DNA of 64,000 nucleotides from Ricinus communis (GCF_019578655.1 NC_063256.1:14880001-14944000); one strand, 5' to 3'; positions 35,218 through 46,969 are shown, counted from the first letter of the stretch. A program made the numbers and translations. Notes: a model not told the origin generated them from the letters alone.

Positions 35218-35823
35218 CTATTGCACTTCTTCCAAAATTTTCCATAACTGTGGGTCCTGATTCTGGGCTAACCTGATTCTGTCAACGAGTACAGACCTAA
35301 TCCTAAAATGTGCTAACAATTCCAATACCTCCATCTGCAATCCTTGGTCATACAGTTCGCGTAACTCTCTAGTCAAGGGTCTCTTCTCTGCATTGACATG
35401 AGCAGGACTACCTATTGACTTCCTGCTCAAGTCATCTACCACGACATTAGTTTGCTTGGATGGTAGAGAATATTACAACTCATAATCTTTTAGAAGCTCC
35501 AATCATCTCCTTTGTCTCAGATTCAATTCCTTTTGCTGAAAACTATACTTCAAGCTTTTATGGTCCGTATATATCTCGCACGTCTCACCATAAAGATAGT
35601 GCCTCCAGATCCTTAAAGCAAAAATTACTGTTGCCATCTCCAAATGGTGAGTAAGGTAATTTTGTTCATGCTTCTTCAGTTGCCTGGATGCATAAGCCAT
35701 TATCTTACCATTATGCATTAGGACGCAACCCAAACCTACTCTAGAAGCGTCACAATACACCGTGAATCCACCAGTCCCATAGGGTAAGGTCAATACTGGA
35801 GCTGAAGTCAAACAGTCTTTCAA
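35218..35823 (-). pseudogene. Chromovirus RNase H and connection
   Basis: The RNase H domain shows [17 protein letters not shown] with catalytic Asp, [19 protein letters not shown] with the catalytic Glu, and [10 protein letters not shown] with the second Asp (frame 35503-35823). It continues in another frame at 35218-35442 with DDLSRKS and a linker towards integrase. The LNLRQRRW to DVLSR segment between them is disrupted, so a frameshift lies near 35440-35500. Confidence 0.88.
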
Positions 35824-36140
35824 CTTCTGGAAACTTCTTTCACACGCGTCAGTCCACTAGAACCTGACGTTCTTCTGAGTCAACTTAGTCAAAGGTGTTG
35901 CTATCCTCGAAAAGTCCTGCACGAATCGACGGTAGTAGCCTGCCAATCCCAGAAAGCTACATACCTCAGTTACCATGGTCGGTCTCTACCAATCAGTCAC
36001 CATATCCACTTTCTTAGGATCCACTTGAATAACCTCTCTAGACGCAACGTGTCCTAGAAAAGCAATACTTTCTAACCAAAGCTCGCACTTAGAGAACTTA
36101 GCGTACAACCGATGCTTCCTCAACGTCTGAAGTACCATCC

Positions 36141-36860
36141 TCAGATACTATGTGTGCTCCTTTCACTTTTGGAGTACACTAAGATATCATCAATGAATAC
36201 AATGACAAATCGATCCAGGAACTGCTTGAACACCCGATTCATTAGATCCATGAAGGCTACAAGAGCATTAGTGAGTTTAAACGGCATTACCAAGAACTCA
36301 TAATGCCCATAACACATCCTAAACGACGTCTTCAGAATGTCTCCCTCATGAATCCTCAACTGGTGACATCCCGATCGCAAATCAATCTTGGAGAAGCATG
36401 CGGCTCCTTGAAGCTGATCAAATAGATCATCGACGCGAGCAAGCGGATACCGGTTACGAATCATTGCTTTATTTAGTTGCCGGTAATCAATACAGAGGTG
36501 CAAAGTACCATCCTTCTTCTTCAGGAACAGAACAAGAGCACCCCACAGAGACGTACTGGGTCTAATAAAACCCTTATCCAGGAGGTCCTGCAACTGCTCC
36601 TTTAACTCCTTTAACTCGGTTGGTGCATAGGGCGACAAAGAAATAGGCGCCGTACCTGGTACCACGTCGATGCAGAATTCTATCTCTCTATTAGGCGGCA
36701 ATCCTGGTAGCTCTTCTGGAAATACATCAGGAAACTCGTAAACTACCTGAACGTCCTCAATGCTACCTTTTCCTATTGAGGAATCCTTGACTAAAGCCAG
36801 ATATCCTTGACATCCATGGTGAAGTATCCACCTAGTTATAATAGTTGACACGAGATTCAA
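36141..36860 (-). pseudogene. Chromovirus reverse transcriptase
   Basis: A 239-residue frame: the protease-RT linker ([15 protein letters not shown]), the fingers ([33 protein letters not shown]), the palm ([35 protein letters not shown]) and the catalytic FIDDILVYS near the C-terminal end. All catalytic Asp residues are present. It ends with a stop at 36141-36143 before the thumb, so RT is truncated. The upstream protease (36870-37490) is unreadable because of many stops. Confidence 0.9.
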
Positions 36861-37507
36861 TGGAGTAGGTACCTGCTCACCTTTAAAATGAAACTCTCAG
36901 TCCCCCCGGGATTCGAAAAGTTACTCGTTTCTCCTAGTAGTCCAACATGGAAAAATTCAAAGCCAACCAGTTCATTTTTAAAATTACGTTGAAATCCATT
37001 ACGTCCAATAGAATTAGATTAGCAACCAAATCCCAACCCTCAACTAACACAGGACACAACGGAAACACAACATCAGTCTCTAAGGCATCACTTAATAGCA
37101 TAGTGACCGACATCAGAACTTGAAGTCTAACGAGCTAGATATCCAATCTTAAAGTAAAAGTAGGCGATACAAAGGAATGGGTAGCCCCAGGTCTAATAAA
37201 ACTCTAGCTTCAGAATAGCAAACAGGGATAATACCTCACACTACAGCATTTGAGGCTCGCGCATCTTGATGAGTGGGGGTGAACACTCTCACTTGCCCAC
37301 GGCCTGACTGCTGAGAGCCTGAAGCTTGACTTTAAACTCTGCTTCCAGATCGACCTATCATAGATCTACCTCCAAAACCACAGCCCTGCTAGCCGACAAA
37401 CTGAGATCCACCCTGAAAAATCCTAAAGCTGAAGGAAAAGCTTGTTGGATCGCACTAGCAGATGAGCCTTGAGGAAAAGCTGACTGACTGAAGTAGCGAG
37501 GGCATGC

Positions 37508-37865
37508 TCAAGCCATATGACCCATCTCACCACACTTGACACAGGCTCCGCTGGAAGCTAGGCACGGTCCTTGATGTGACCTGCCGCACATCTGACAAGT
37601 GCTGGCTCTAGAACTAGAGTTGCTGTAGCCTGAACTCTGCCCACTACCACTGAAGCCCTGTCCTGGTCTGAATCTTCTGCTACCCTTCTGGTTGTGTCTA
37701 CCCTTCTTGTGGGTACGATAGCCCCTTTGCCCGGCCTGCTGGTCGGAACCTCCAAAGTAGCCTCCACTGCCATAGTACGGCACAACTGGCTACGCACTGG
37801 ACTGACCCTCAATCCTGGTCTTCTTTTTCCTCCCATTGTTAGTCCCTTGGCCAAATTCGCACAGG
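37508..37865 (-). pseudogene. Chromovirus gag C-terminus with zinc knuckle
   Basis: Gly/Ser/Arg-rich nucleocapsid tail followed by the first Cys block (CQMCGRSHQGPC) and the classical knuckle CVKCGEMGHMA near 37510. A stop replaces the residue after HMA, with ACPRYF following. The rest of gag lies beyond the solo LTR at 37871-40769, which interrupts it. Confidence 0.85.
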
Positions 37866-37870
37866 GTCAT
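37866..37870. repeat. Left target-site duplication of the nested solo LTR
   Basis: GTCAT here and GTCAT at 40770-40774, directly outside TG...CA ends. Confidence 0.9.
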
Positions 37871-40769
37871 TGTCACGACTTGATCTCTGAGCCCGTGACT
37901 GGCACTAGGAAATGGGTAGGCTTAAGGCCACCAAATCCCGTAGTAAGCCTGACTATTCACTAACTCAATCAAATTAAAATCTGAACTCAATCCAAAGCAC
38001 TTTTTTCCACAATTAATCTTAAATCAACGTGTACTATAAATTAAATTCGGTCTGCCAGCATAATTAGGCGAGCCTTGAATTATTATAGAATTACGAACTG
38101 ATAAGTCTAAAAATCTCTACTGCGGAGAATCTAAAATTTTACAAGTCAAACATACCAAAATCAATTACATTAACCCGATGATAAAGGAGTCAGGTTTCTA
38201 GATAAGAACTGCGGGAAGACTAACAATCACCTGAAAAATAGTGAAATTGAGACTGTCAGTCTCGAGAGTGAGTTAAAATCATACATCCAAAAATAATTAC
38301 AAACACTTCAATAACACATTTATTTAATTTGAAATGAACATTAAGTCATGCAAAAATATACGTGTCATGCCATGCTTAAATAAAAATAACTTTCACATAC
38401 TACAGGACGGAGTACTTCAGTAGAACCCTAGTCCTAACACTAACATCTCGACTCTCTCATTCCAACAGAACTGGTGCCCAGAGAGCGAAGCGGGTCCTTA
38501 ACTCTAGTCCGGTCACTTAAATATCATTATCGGTCTTTGCCTTTCGGCTCTCTTACTCCAACAAGACTGGCGCCCAGAGAGCAAAGCTCGACCAGGGTCC
38601 TTTACTCCCGACCGGTGACTTAGGTTTCCAATTAAGCCGACGCCTAGAGAGCGATGCTCGACCAAGGACCTTTACTCTGACAAACTCACTCTACTCAGCC
38701 TAGAGAGCAATGCTCGACTAGGGCAAGTCCTAAATTTACCTTTTAAAAACCTCTACCCTTTTATTTTATGTCTCTGATTCATAGTGGTGCGCACATGGTC
38801 CTAATGCAACTTATAAAATAGCATGTTATACAGCCGTCCCATCTCGAGTCAACACGAAATCAATAAAATCATAATGCGGAAAATGAAACATATATAAATA
38901 GTAAATAACTAAATAAAATGTTAATCATTTAATCAGAGATATCGCGTAAAAATCTTTGCATGACACACTTAAGCATATATATGACTTTAACTCACAACTT
39001 TAACGACCTCCTAGCTCTGCTCTGATGTCTCGGGTGGAGCGAACTGACGGATTATCTAATCACGAAAAATAATTTAATTAATAACATTGAAACATTTGAA
39101 AATTAACCCTAGGTCTAGACTCCTAGGACTGACTGTCTAAGAATCTCGACTCGAAAGAATCCTACCGAAAATTCGGCAGAACCTCCCCTAATTTACAGAC
39201 ATTTACCCCCCATATAATACATTTTAAATATTTCAACAATTTATTTTAACGGGAGTCGGGTCCCTAAGACTTCACTATTTTTTTCGACTCTGCCACACAT
39301 TACAAATCACGACTAAAGGCTGACAATTCGACAATTAATTATTTTAACTCACAATATCTTTCTAATGCTCAACACAATTATTTTAATAGGCCAGAGAATT
39401 ATCGAGACACTTGATCGGTCGATCGACTCGCCTCCAGCCGCCGGAGTCCGATCGATGATTCGAGCGCACCTTCGGACTCGAGACAACGTGCTGATGACGA
39501 TCCCAGCTTCCGATCCGACCCCTAATCATTTGGAGAGATTTAGGGATGATCTCGACCATCAATTTTCAAACGGAGTCCGATCGCCATGAAACCGGTGCCA
39601 TTAGAAAGCTTGAGCTGAGGAGAGTCCGGATATGCCCTGTGATCAGCCATAGCTCGCTAGAACTCACCGGAAAAGCCTAAAAACTCTGGCTGCCACCCAT
39701 TTTCTCTCTCCATCGCGAACTTCCAACTTTGGACACTATTTGCGACACCACCACCGCCAAAATGAAGCTCAAGCCGAGGGGAGTCGATCGCCACCCGACT
39801 CGACCGCCAAAGCTACCGGAAACGCCTGGAATGGCATCCATAAGCTGCTGCCTCCTTCGCATTCTTTCGCTGCCTGGCGCCGCTGCTCCCTGGCGCCGGT
39901 GCTGCCGCAACGCTTGCTAGTGCACCTAAACAGTCGGCCACCGACGACCGCATAGTCGGTCTTCTTCTTCCTTGCAATCTCCCTCTCCCCGATTCTCTTC
40001 TTTCTCCTTTTCTTTTCTTTCTTCCCTATATCGACATTTGGTCCCTGAACTTTTCTTCTTTATCATTTAGTCCTTCATTTTTTTAATTACAACAATTTTG
40101 TCCTGCAAAATTTTCCGATTAACCTTTAAACTTTTATGTAGCTTTTCAATTAAGCCCCTATCTATTTAATTTGGGCCAAATTAGAATTATTGAAAATATA
40201 TAATTACTTATTTACCCTTGCTTTTAATGTAAAATTACCAAAATTCCCTTACTAACATATTTAATTACAAAAATACCAAACATACAAATTTTCATTAAAA
40301 CCCATATTAATAAAATTAAATTTTAAATCCTTTTTTTAAAATAAATTTTCAATTTAATCCTAACACACAATTAATTTAATTAATCAATTTGCTAAATATT
40401 TTCCAATTAAAATTAACACCATTTGCTATTTAAAATTTATCATTCCCCGATAATTCTTTTATAAAAATTCTTATTTACTAATTCTTTCATAACTTTCAAT
40501 ATAGAAATTAATTTATATATTCACATCCGATAAAAAATGAACGAATGAAATTATAATCCATTTTCCAAAGAATTTACTTAATTAATTTCTAAAAAAATCA
40601 AAAAAATTAGATATACAAAATAACTCCCTTATTTTGTCTAACATTAAAATTCTATTTAAATCATTCTAATTAAATCAAATAAAAATAAAGTAAAATTAAT
40701 TTAAATAAAAACTAATTTATTAATTATTACTAATATTATTATTATTAAAGAAAAATTTTGGGTATTACA
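37871..40769 (-). mobile_element. Solo LTR of a Tekay-type chromovirus, 2,899 bp, inside the gag of a related element
   Basis: On the + strand it starts TGTCACGACTTGATCTC and ends GGGTATTACA. Perfect pentamers GTCAT flank it, and gag coding continues on both sides. It belongs to the same LTR family as 31496-33849 and 42426-43053, with similar opening 100 bp and the CCAGAGAGC and GAGCGAAGC blocks. It is longer and differs near its - strand promoter end. No PBS, PPT or coding region belongs to it, so it is a solo LTR. Open frames at 39365-39955 are shadows of GC-rich LTR sequence. Confidence 0.95.
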
Positions 40770-41571
40770 GTCATCTTCATCTGCCTGGTCATGTTAGTCA
40801 CTTTTAGGAAGCTGCTCCTCCTAGACTGAACCAAGGAGACAAACTCTGGAACAAGTCCTGAAATATACTGTTCTTCTACTCCTCGGTCTTGACAGCATAG
40901 GGCGCATACCTACTCAGCTGTACAAACTGTCTGGTGTATTCTGCCACTGATAGGTCTCGCTTAATCAGCCTTTCAAATCTCTCTCTATACTCCTGCCTCA
41001 TGCTAAAAGCGATGAAATACTCCTCAAACCTGTCTCTGAACTGTCTCTATGACAATCCATCCAAAAAAGGGTGGATATAGTCTCTGAGCTAGTAAGATGC
41101 TATCCCCTTCAAAGAAAATCCGGCCATCTCGATGGTCCTCTTGTCGGAACAGTGTAAGTCGGATGACCTCTTCTCGATCTCGTCCAGGAAGTCCAAAGGG
41201 TCCCTAGATGTCCCATCAAATTCTATGGGTCTCAGCTTAGTGTACTCAGACATGGGAACCTCGTTCGGATTCCTGATACCGGACTTACTACCGTGGCTCC
41301 CTGAACCCTGGGCAGCCTGCTGCTGCTGAAAAACCAACAACTGCTCTAAGGCCCTTTGTATCAGTCATATACCGGCTACAAACGCTTCCACTGGGACTCC
41401 ACCAGGACTGTGTGCCTCCTGAGCGTCGCCCTGATCTGGTTGGGCTGCCGCTCAAGGCCTACCTCAGCTCTTAGTATCACGTGCTTTGGCCAGTGGGGCT
41501 GTCTGAGCAGAAAAATCATCCTAGGCCTCTTGGGTTGATGCTGCTGCTACAGCCGCTCGAGTCCTCGGCAT
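40770..41571 (-). pseudogene. Chromovirus gag N-terminal and capsid part
   Basis: The start codon is at 41569-41571 (MPRTRAAVAAAS, then EA and a stop at 41521-41523). A Gln-rich stretch and the capsid start follow at 41089-41340 (YTKLRPIEFDGTSRDPLDFL, KRTIEMAGFSLKG). Readings further down (QFRDRFEE-type and YTRQF-type blocks at 40860-41070) are broken by stops. This is the normal N-terminal layout of Tekay/Del gag. It is separated from its zinc-knuckle end by the solo LTR. Confidence 0.85.
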
Positions 41572-41726
41572 GGCAAGGGCTGAAAATAAACAGCAAGATA
41601 TCAATCCAATAGACTCTTTAACGCATAGCACGTATACTAGAATCAATGAAACACGCAAGGACAGACTTGACCCTAACTCTGCAGTAGTTAAGGAAGCTAA
41701 CCTAGATTGAAGGAAATCTAAACCTA

Positions 41727-41739
41727 GGCTCTAACACCA
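41727..41739 (-). promoter_or_regulatory. Primer-binding site of the chromovirus
   Basis: TGGTGTTAGAGCC on the - strand, a variant of the initiator-Met type TGGTATCAGAGC. The 5' LTR should begin within a few bases on its right, but the next sequence is a copy of Athila-like protease DNA instead. Confidence 0.75.
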
Positions 41740-41750
41740 GTTTTGGTCCA

Positions 41751-42425
41751 TTAAATCACTTGTAACTAACACAACAATTTCAATAGGAGATTACGACAAA
41801 GATCAAGAATTTAAAAAACCAAATGAGTCAATTTGTAACTATTGTGAGTCATTTAGAGTCTCAAGGGTCTAAAAAATTGCCCTTATAAATTAAAGTGAAT
41901 CCAAGACAAATTGTTAGTGCAATCATGCTAAGAATGGAAAAGAGTTGAAAAAGCCTAGCAAGAGAGTGTCAAGCATGTAGAAGAAGAACTAGAGAAAGAA
42001 TACTTGACACCTCAAACTCAAGATATTCAACCAAGCAATGATCGACTGAAGGCCGTGGTGATTGTTCCTTATTTTTCTAACCGGTTTGCAAAATCTAAGG
42101 AGGAATAAGAGAGACATTTCATAAGGTTGAGGTAAACATCCCACTACTTTATACAATTAAGCAAATACCTCGATATGCAAAATTTCTCAAGGAAATATGC
42201 ACCACCAAGACAAAGTTGAGAGGAGATGAACGAGTTCATGTTGGGAGAATGTTTCAGATGTTTTCCAAAAGAAACTACCCCCTAAGTTCAAGAATCTAGG
42301 TATGTTCACTATTCCTTGCAAAATTAGTAATGTAAGAGTTCAGAAAGTAATGTTAGATCTAGGAGCTTCAATTAATGTCATGCCTTGTTCTATTTATTCT
42401 TCTTTAAGTTTTGGTCCATTAAAAA
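41751..42425 (+). pseudogene. Athila-like protease region, copy B
   Basis: This is a second copy of 30841-31495, starting at the same base (TTAAATCACTTG) and ending at the same junction with an LTR (ATTAAAAA, then TGTCACGAC). It keeps about 15 bases missing from copy A near 42317-42333, and differs by scattered substitutions. It sits exactly where the 5' LTR of the - strand chromovirus should start. Stops and frame changes make it non-coding. Confidence 0.85.
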
Positions 42426-43053
42426 TGTCACGACTCGATCTGTGGGCTCGTGACCGGCACTAAAAAATGGGTAGGCTTAAGGCCACCAATTCCCGTAGTA
42501 AGCCTTACTAAATGATATTGAAATAAATGCATATAAAAACATAATATTAATTCGATCTAGCATGCCTTACACAAATCTCTAACTAGTAATTGATAACATT
42601 TCATGTTTTGTTATAGACCAGGTTAAAAATAACATATCAAAGATACTATTGCAGAAAGTCTAGAATTTCATCACAATAGACCAATGGAGAAGAAAGTCGG
42701 GCTATCAAAATGCATGACGGCGAAGAACTCTAACTGTCACCTGAAAAAAAATAAAATTGAGACTGTCAGCCTCGAGAGTGAGTTAAAATCATATAACCCT
42801 ATAACTATTACAGTCTCATCAATATAATATCCACTAAATCAGTATATCATGTCATTTTGTATTAAAGTACGAGTCATGCCATAATTTACAAAGAAAGTAC
42901 CTTTAATGACTTATGGGATGAGCGGCTCAGCAGAATCAACCTAAAATGCTAGTAGCCTTTTGGCTCTCTTATTCCAATAGGTCTGGCGCCCAGAGAGCAC
43001 AGCTCAACTAGGGTCCTCACATCCAGCCTGGACATTTGATTCAAAATTAAGCC
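42426..43053 (-). repeat. Truncated chromovirus LTR
   Basis: Matches the first part (in + direction) of the LTR at 31496, from TGTCACGACTCGATCTG to AATTAAGCC. It then breaks off and is fused to the last 90 bp of an Athila-like LTR. This end has the intact TGTCA, unlike the 31496 copy (CGTCA). Confidence 0.85.
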
Positions 43054-43142
43054 TGCCAATCCTTGTGGACAAGACTCTGTTCACCGCTATATACAAATTT
43101 ATTTTGAGTAGGAATTATTTTTTTTGGATTCGACACTCATCA
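43054..43142 (+). repeat. Terminal 89 bp of an Athila-like LTR
   Basis: Matches 27977-28065: CAATCCTTGTGGAC, CCGCTATATACAA, TTATTTTGAGTAG and the end CATCA. It marks the right edge of the 18-kb insertion complex and is followed by target duplication ACCGT at 43143-43147. Confidence 0.82.
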
Positions 43143-43240
43143 ACCGTTCCCAACATGCCATCGAAGTACTTGTTGCAACAATTGTTTCCCAGCTATAGGC
43201 CTAAGAAGAATTAACCTGAGCAGAGCTTTGTAGGATGTCT
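43143..43240 (-). mobile_element. LINE RT fragment, continuation of 23950-24990
   Basis: The - strand reads SYKALLR, LLRPIAGKQLLQQVLRWH and VGNG, the plant LINE block (LL..GLRWRVGNG) that directly precedes the ATIS reading at the other side of the insertion. It is cut on its right at 43241 by a Copia-type LTR. Confidence 0.7.
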
Positions 43241-43721
43241 TGTTGGATTCTTAATCCAGTATTGGACTTATATGTTAATAATTAAATATACGTAAGTTGG
43301 TATTTAAGGATGAGCCCAATTAAAAGCGATCTACTATAATTTATGAAATTTAGACTTTAATGTATTTGATAGAATGTGAGTCTGTAATGTGTAGAGACCT
43401 AAGAGTAACTATTATTATGATGGGCTAAAATAGAAATATCAAAAGGATAATATTAGGGTCTTTTATGGTCCCTAGATCACATGTAAAATTTTATTTGAAA
43501 CTGACATCCTATCATCAATTAAAAAATACATAGAACACTAAAGGATTCTCTAGGAAATACATGTTGATATAAAAGACAAATCACACGGCTATAGAGAGCA
43601 ATTAATTATTATGGATTTAGGTATACTTGTGCATATATTACTTTATTAATTCTTAATAATTATATATTATTGGTTTTGGATTTAATTGTGATGGTTATTA
43701 CTCTAAGGATTTAACATAACA
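43241..43721 (+). repeat. Copia-type 5' LTR (481 bp)
   Basis: Starts TGTTGGATTC and ends TTTAACATAACA, with a TATAAAAG box near 43572. An initiator-Met-type PBS (TGGTATTAGAGC, 43724-43735) follows two bases later. No Copia protein can be read downstream, so the element is truncated or was a non-coding (TRIM/LARD-like) element. I could not find its 3' LTR. Confidence 0.6.
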
Positions 43722-43723
43722 AG

Positions 43724-43735
43724 TGGTATTAGAGC
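43724..43735 (+). promoter_or_regulatory. Primer-binding site, initiator-Met type
   Basis: TGGTATTAGAGC behind the LTR end; one substitution from TGGTATCAGAGC. Confidence 0.65.
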
Positions 43736-44475
43736 GACCATTCATGTTAGTCATTGATTATCTTAGTTATATGATTTTCTGAGTGTTCTTGAATCTATTA
43801 TTTTTAGTTTTAATTTTATCTGGGAAGAATGTTGGATATATTGTGTAATTAGATTCAAGTTTTTATTTTGACAATTTTATGATTCTTTTTCATTATACTT
43901 TTCCATTAATTTAGTTAACATATTAAAAAATTGATTTCCAATCAACAACTATGTCGATGCCATTATTCATGGGTAAATTGAATTTGTTATGATTGGCATA
44001 AGTGCATAGTTTTTTCATTACCATTGGATGGTCATTATTGGATAAGAAAAAAAGGCTCTGAATATGTTTTTTTATTAATGGCAGTAGCCATTTTTGTGGC
44101 AAAAGGGGAGTTATCATGGTTGACTAACGTATGGTTTTTTTATTTATTTTTTTCTTTCATTCTTTATATGGTTATAATCGGTGACTATTTAAAAAAATCA
44201 TATATGTTTCAATGGCTTTACTGGTGAATTTTTTATTTCTTATTCATTTTTTATGGATTTAGAAATGCAATTACAATATATTAAAATCTAAAATGGATTA
44301 AAAAGCCGAAATGGATTAAAAAGCTTGTAAGGCATATGGATCTAAATACGTCTTTAGGATTAAGATTTAAGAAGTTAAATTATGTTTTAACCTTAGGCTT
44401 GTGGGTAATTGAGTGGATTCTTATATCATGCTCTTGAACTATGTAGCTATGTGGTATGATCTAGGTACACACGTA
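43736..44475. other. No recognisable gene
   Basis: AT-rich sequence inside or next to the truncated Copia-type element. The short open frames at 43923-44227 show no known domain. Confidence 0.4.
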
Positions 44476-44476
44476 T

Positions 44477-44528
44477 GTCAGACGTCAGACGTCAGACGTC
44501 AGATATCAGATGTCAGATGTCAGATGCT
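44477..44528. repeat. 7-bp minisatellite (GTCAGAC/GTCAGAT)n
   Basis: About seven to eight units of GTCAGAC, changing to GTCAGAT and ATCAGAT towards the right end. The first units form GACGTC palindromes at each junction. Confidence 0.93.
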
Positions 44529-45945
44529 GATGTATATTCTTCTTTTTAAAATAATTTATATTTATTAAATTCGTATTAAATATTCATTAATTTATGTCCA
44601 TTAAATATGTACTAAATATTTATTTTTCAAATGTTAAATATTCATTGTTTGTTAACTTAATTTTATTAAATAAATATGTGTACTACAATATCAATATTTA
44701 TAGTATAACTTTAGCTTGACATTCTTTTTATTTTCTAATTGCAATGACGGTTTCTATTATGTTTATGTTATACAAGTCTATTGAATCAATTAATAAATAT
44801 AATGTTGATTATTGATAATATCACACAATCATTATGAGTAATGCTATTTGGATCAATTTGATCCCAATCAATAACATTAAATACCACTAAAAGATGATGA
44901 GTTACAAATACAATTTTAGTAAAAAAAGCTCCATATATAAGTAAAAAAAGAGAAAAAATTAGAATAAATTTAGCTCCAAAATTTTTCTCATATTCCGTCC
45001 AATATTAAATATGAATTATTAGAATCTTTCAACCATTAGAAATTTAAATATTTAAAAATAAACTAAATTAGAGTTCATGAATATTGCACAGAACTAAGCA
45101 CAGATTGGGTGCATGACTATGCAATTTATGCAAGATGGAAATTTCAAATTCTTCCAACCATTATTCACACTGGTATAAGTTCAAAAATATGCGCATCTTA
45201 GTGCACGGCTTAATGCATGGCTATGAAACGTTGTGCAAATGGGTGGCTCTAAAATGCTACATCTAATTAAATAGTGCACAACTTATCCAATATTTAGAAT
45301 ATCCTGCCCATATATTCTTCAGTATGCAAAAAATTTAGAACTACTCTAATCTTAATTTTCATAGTAAATTTGTAACTTTATCCAACTATTTTCAATGAAC
45401 AATTTAATAAATTGCATATTAAGAATTTATTGATGCTACTACATCTAATTTATCATAGATAATTATCTCAATTGTTGAATAATCAACATCCTCGTAGTTT
45501 GGTGCACTGTTTGATGATCATCTTGTATTTCACAAATCACCTATTAAAGGTGTTGTAGTAACTTGCGCAACTTGGTGCAAGGCTTACTGCATGCACTTGC
45601 GTTTTGTAAATCAATTGGTGCTGTAATTTTTTTATTCTTTTATAAATATTTTTTGAGTAGTACTTATTTAAATGAATTTAGAATTATAACTTAATATATT
45701 AAAATAGAACTTAAATTAATTAAGTAAAAATTTCTGTACATAAAATCTATGGTAAAAATATTTTCATATTCATACCAACAAAAGAACTACCAATGAACTA
45801 TAAAACAATTTTCTTGATTGGAATCCTTGGACAATTGCAGGGTTAATGTTCATAACAAGAAGTATTAATAGTTGTTGAAACTCTAATAGAATTAAAATTT
45901 TGAACTCCTTTCACCATTCCATCTTGAATTGTTAAATGAGTGCCT
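44529..45945. other. AT-rich, no recognisable gene
   Basis: Low-complexity AT-rich sequence with weak internal similarity (words such as GTGCACGGCTTAATGCATG and TTGGTGCAAGGCTTACTGCATG at 45200 and 45575). No coding support. Confidence 0.4.
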
Positions 45946-46412
45946 CTAGAAACAACAACCCTTTTCTTTCTTCTCACAGCAGGAAATCAATGAAGTAAAA
46001 GTAATGTACTCACTAACATAATGGGAAAGTACATTAGTTGAGGGCATGTCGAATAATTCCACTAGTTTTCCAGAAAAAGGCTCGTTAAGTTTAGAAAGGG
46101 TAATGGGATACGTATAATCCATGCGGACATCAAGAATAGGAGGGAATTCTTCAGTCATGGGGCACAATTCTTGTCTATTGAATATAAAGACATGGTCCCT
46201 TGGGCACCAAAAATTGACAGCAGAATGGAGGAGCCCATAATCAAGTTTGGTGTGTTGTATGGCCTTGAAAGATGAAAGATGAATTTTCCTATTTTAATCC
46301 AATCATCACCTATTAGGGTGTAGAGGAGAGTTTGCAGGCTTTCGGCGCTCTTTTGAAACTTTTTTGGCCTTTTAAGGTGTGAAATCGCATGTGAGGAAGT
46401 GAGGGGGCTCAT
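45946..46412 (-). pseudogene. DUF7745-type (Tat/Ogre-associated) protein fragment
   Basis: Two overlapping - strand frames (46155-46412 and 45946-46167) give one chain after a frame change. The N-terminal part is KRPKKFQKSAESLQTLLYTL, then IGDDWIKIG. In the second frame come VNFWCPRDHVFIFNRQELCP and MTEEFPPILDVRMDY. The W-x-P-x-x-x-x-F-x-F-x-x-x-E-x-x-P-T-x-E-E-x pattern is typical of a plant family found beside Tat/Ogre retroelements and related to the plant mobile domain. Only the first part of the domain is present. The product function is unknown. Confidence 0.6.
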
Positions 46413-46969
46413 GGATATATATAGGCCTTAAATAAGTGTTTGATTCAGACTCTACAACCATAAGGACAATCAACACTATGCATAGTTGATCAGCTGTATG
46501 GACTTTTTTTGCCAGTTTCGATAATTTTTCGGGCGGTCATTTGGTTTTCGGTGCATATAAGCTTATACAAATACAATAGTAAAGGGAAATGAGCAAAATG
46601 GAAGTAATTCAAAAGCCAAAATCATGATTTTATATATCTTCTAAAAGTCAAAAGACTACAAGAGTTTTAAAAAGTCAATAAGTTCTGCAAGAAAAGAGGG
46701 AAAATGCAAGTAAGATCAGAAGCTGGGGTTCTCTCCCAAATCCCCCATCCTATCGTCCGAGTCGTTGTCCATTTCCTGGTTCCGTAAGGCCGATAGCTAA
46801 AGGGTCAGCGTGTCAATCAGATGTTACTGAGCATCGATCTAACACTGTCAGTCATCCACTTGCCCTTGCAAGCCCTTAACAGTAAAAGCCTGATGAAGCA
46901 ACTGTAAATAAATAATTAGAAAAGCGAGATAAAAAAGAAGAATTCCAAGTAAATCCAGAAAAACATATG

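Noticed and set aside
39365..39955. Overlapping open frames on both strands
   Set aside because: Located inside the solo LTR 37871-40769 in a GC-richer part; no domain and conflicting frames.
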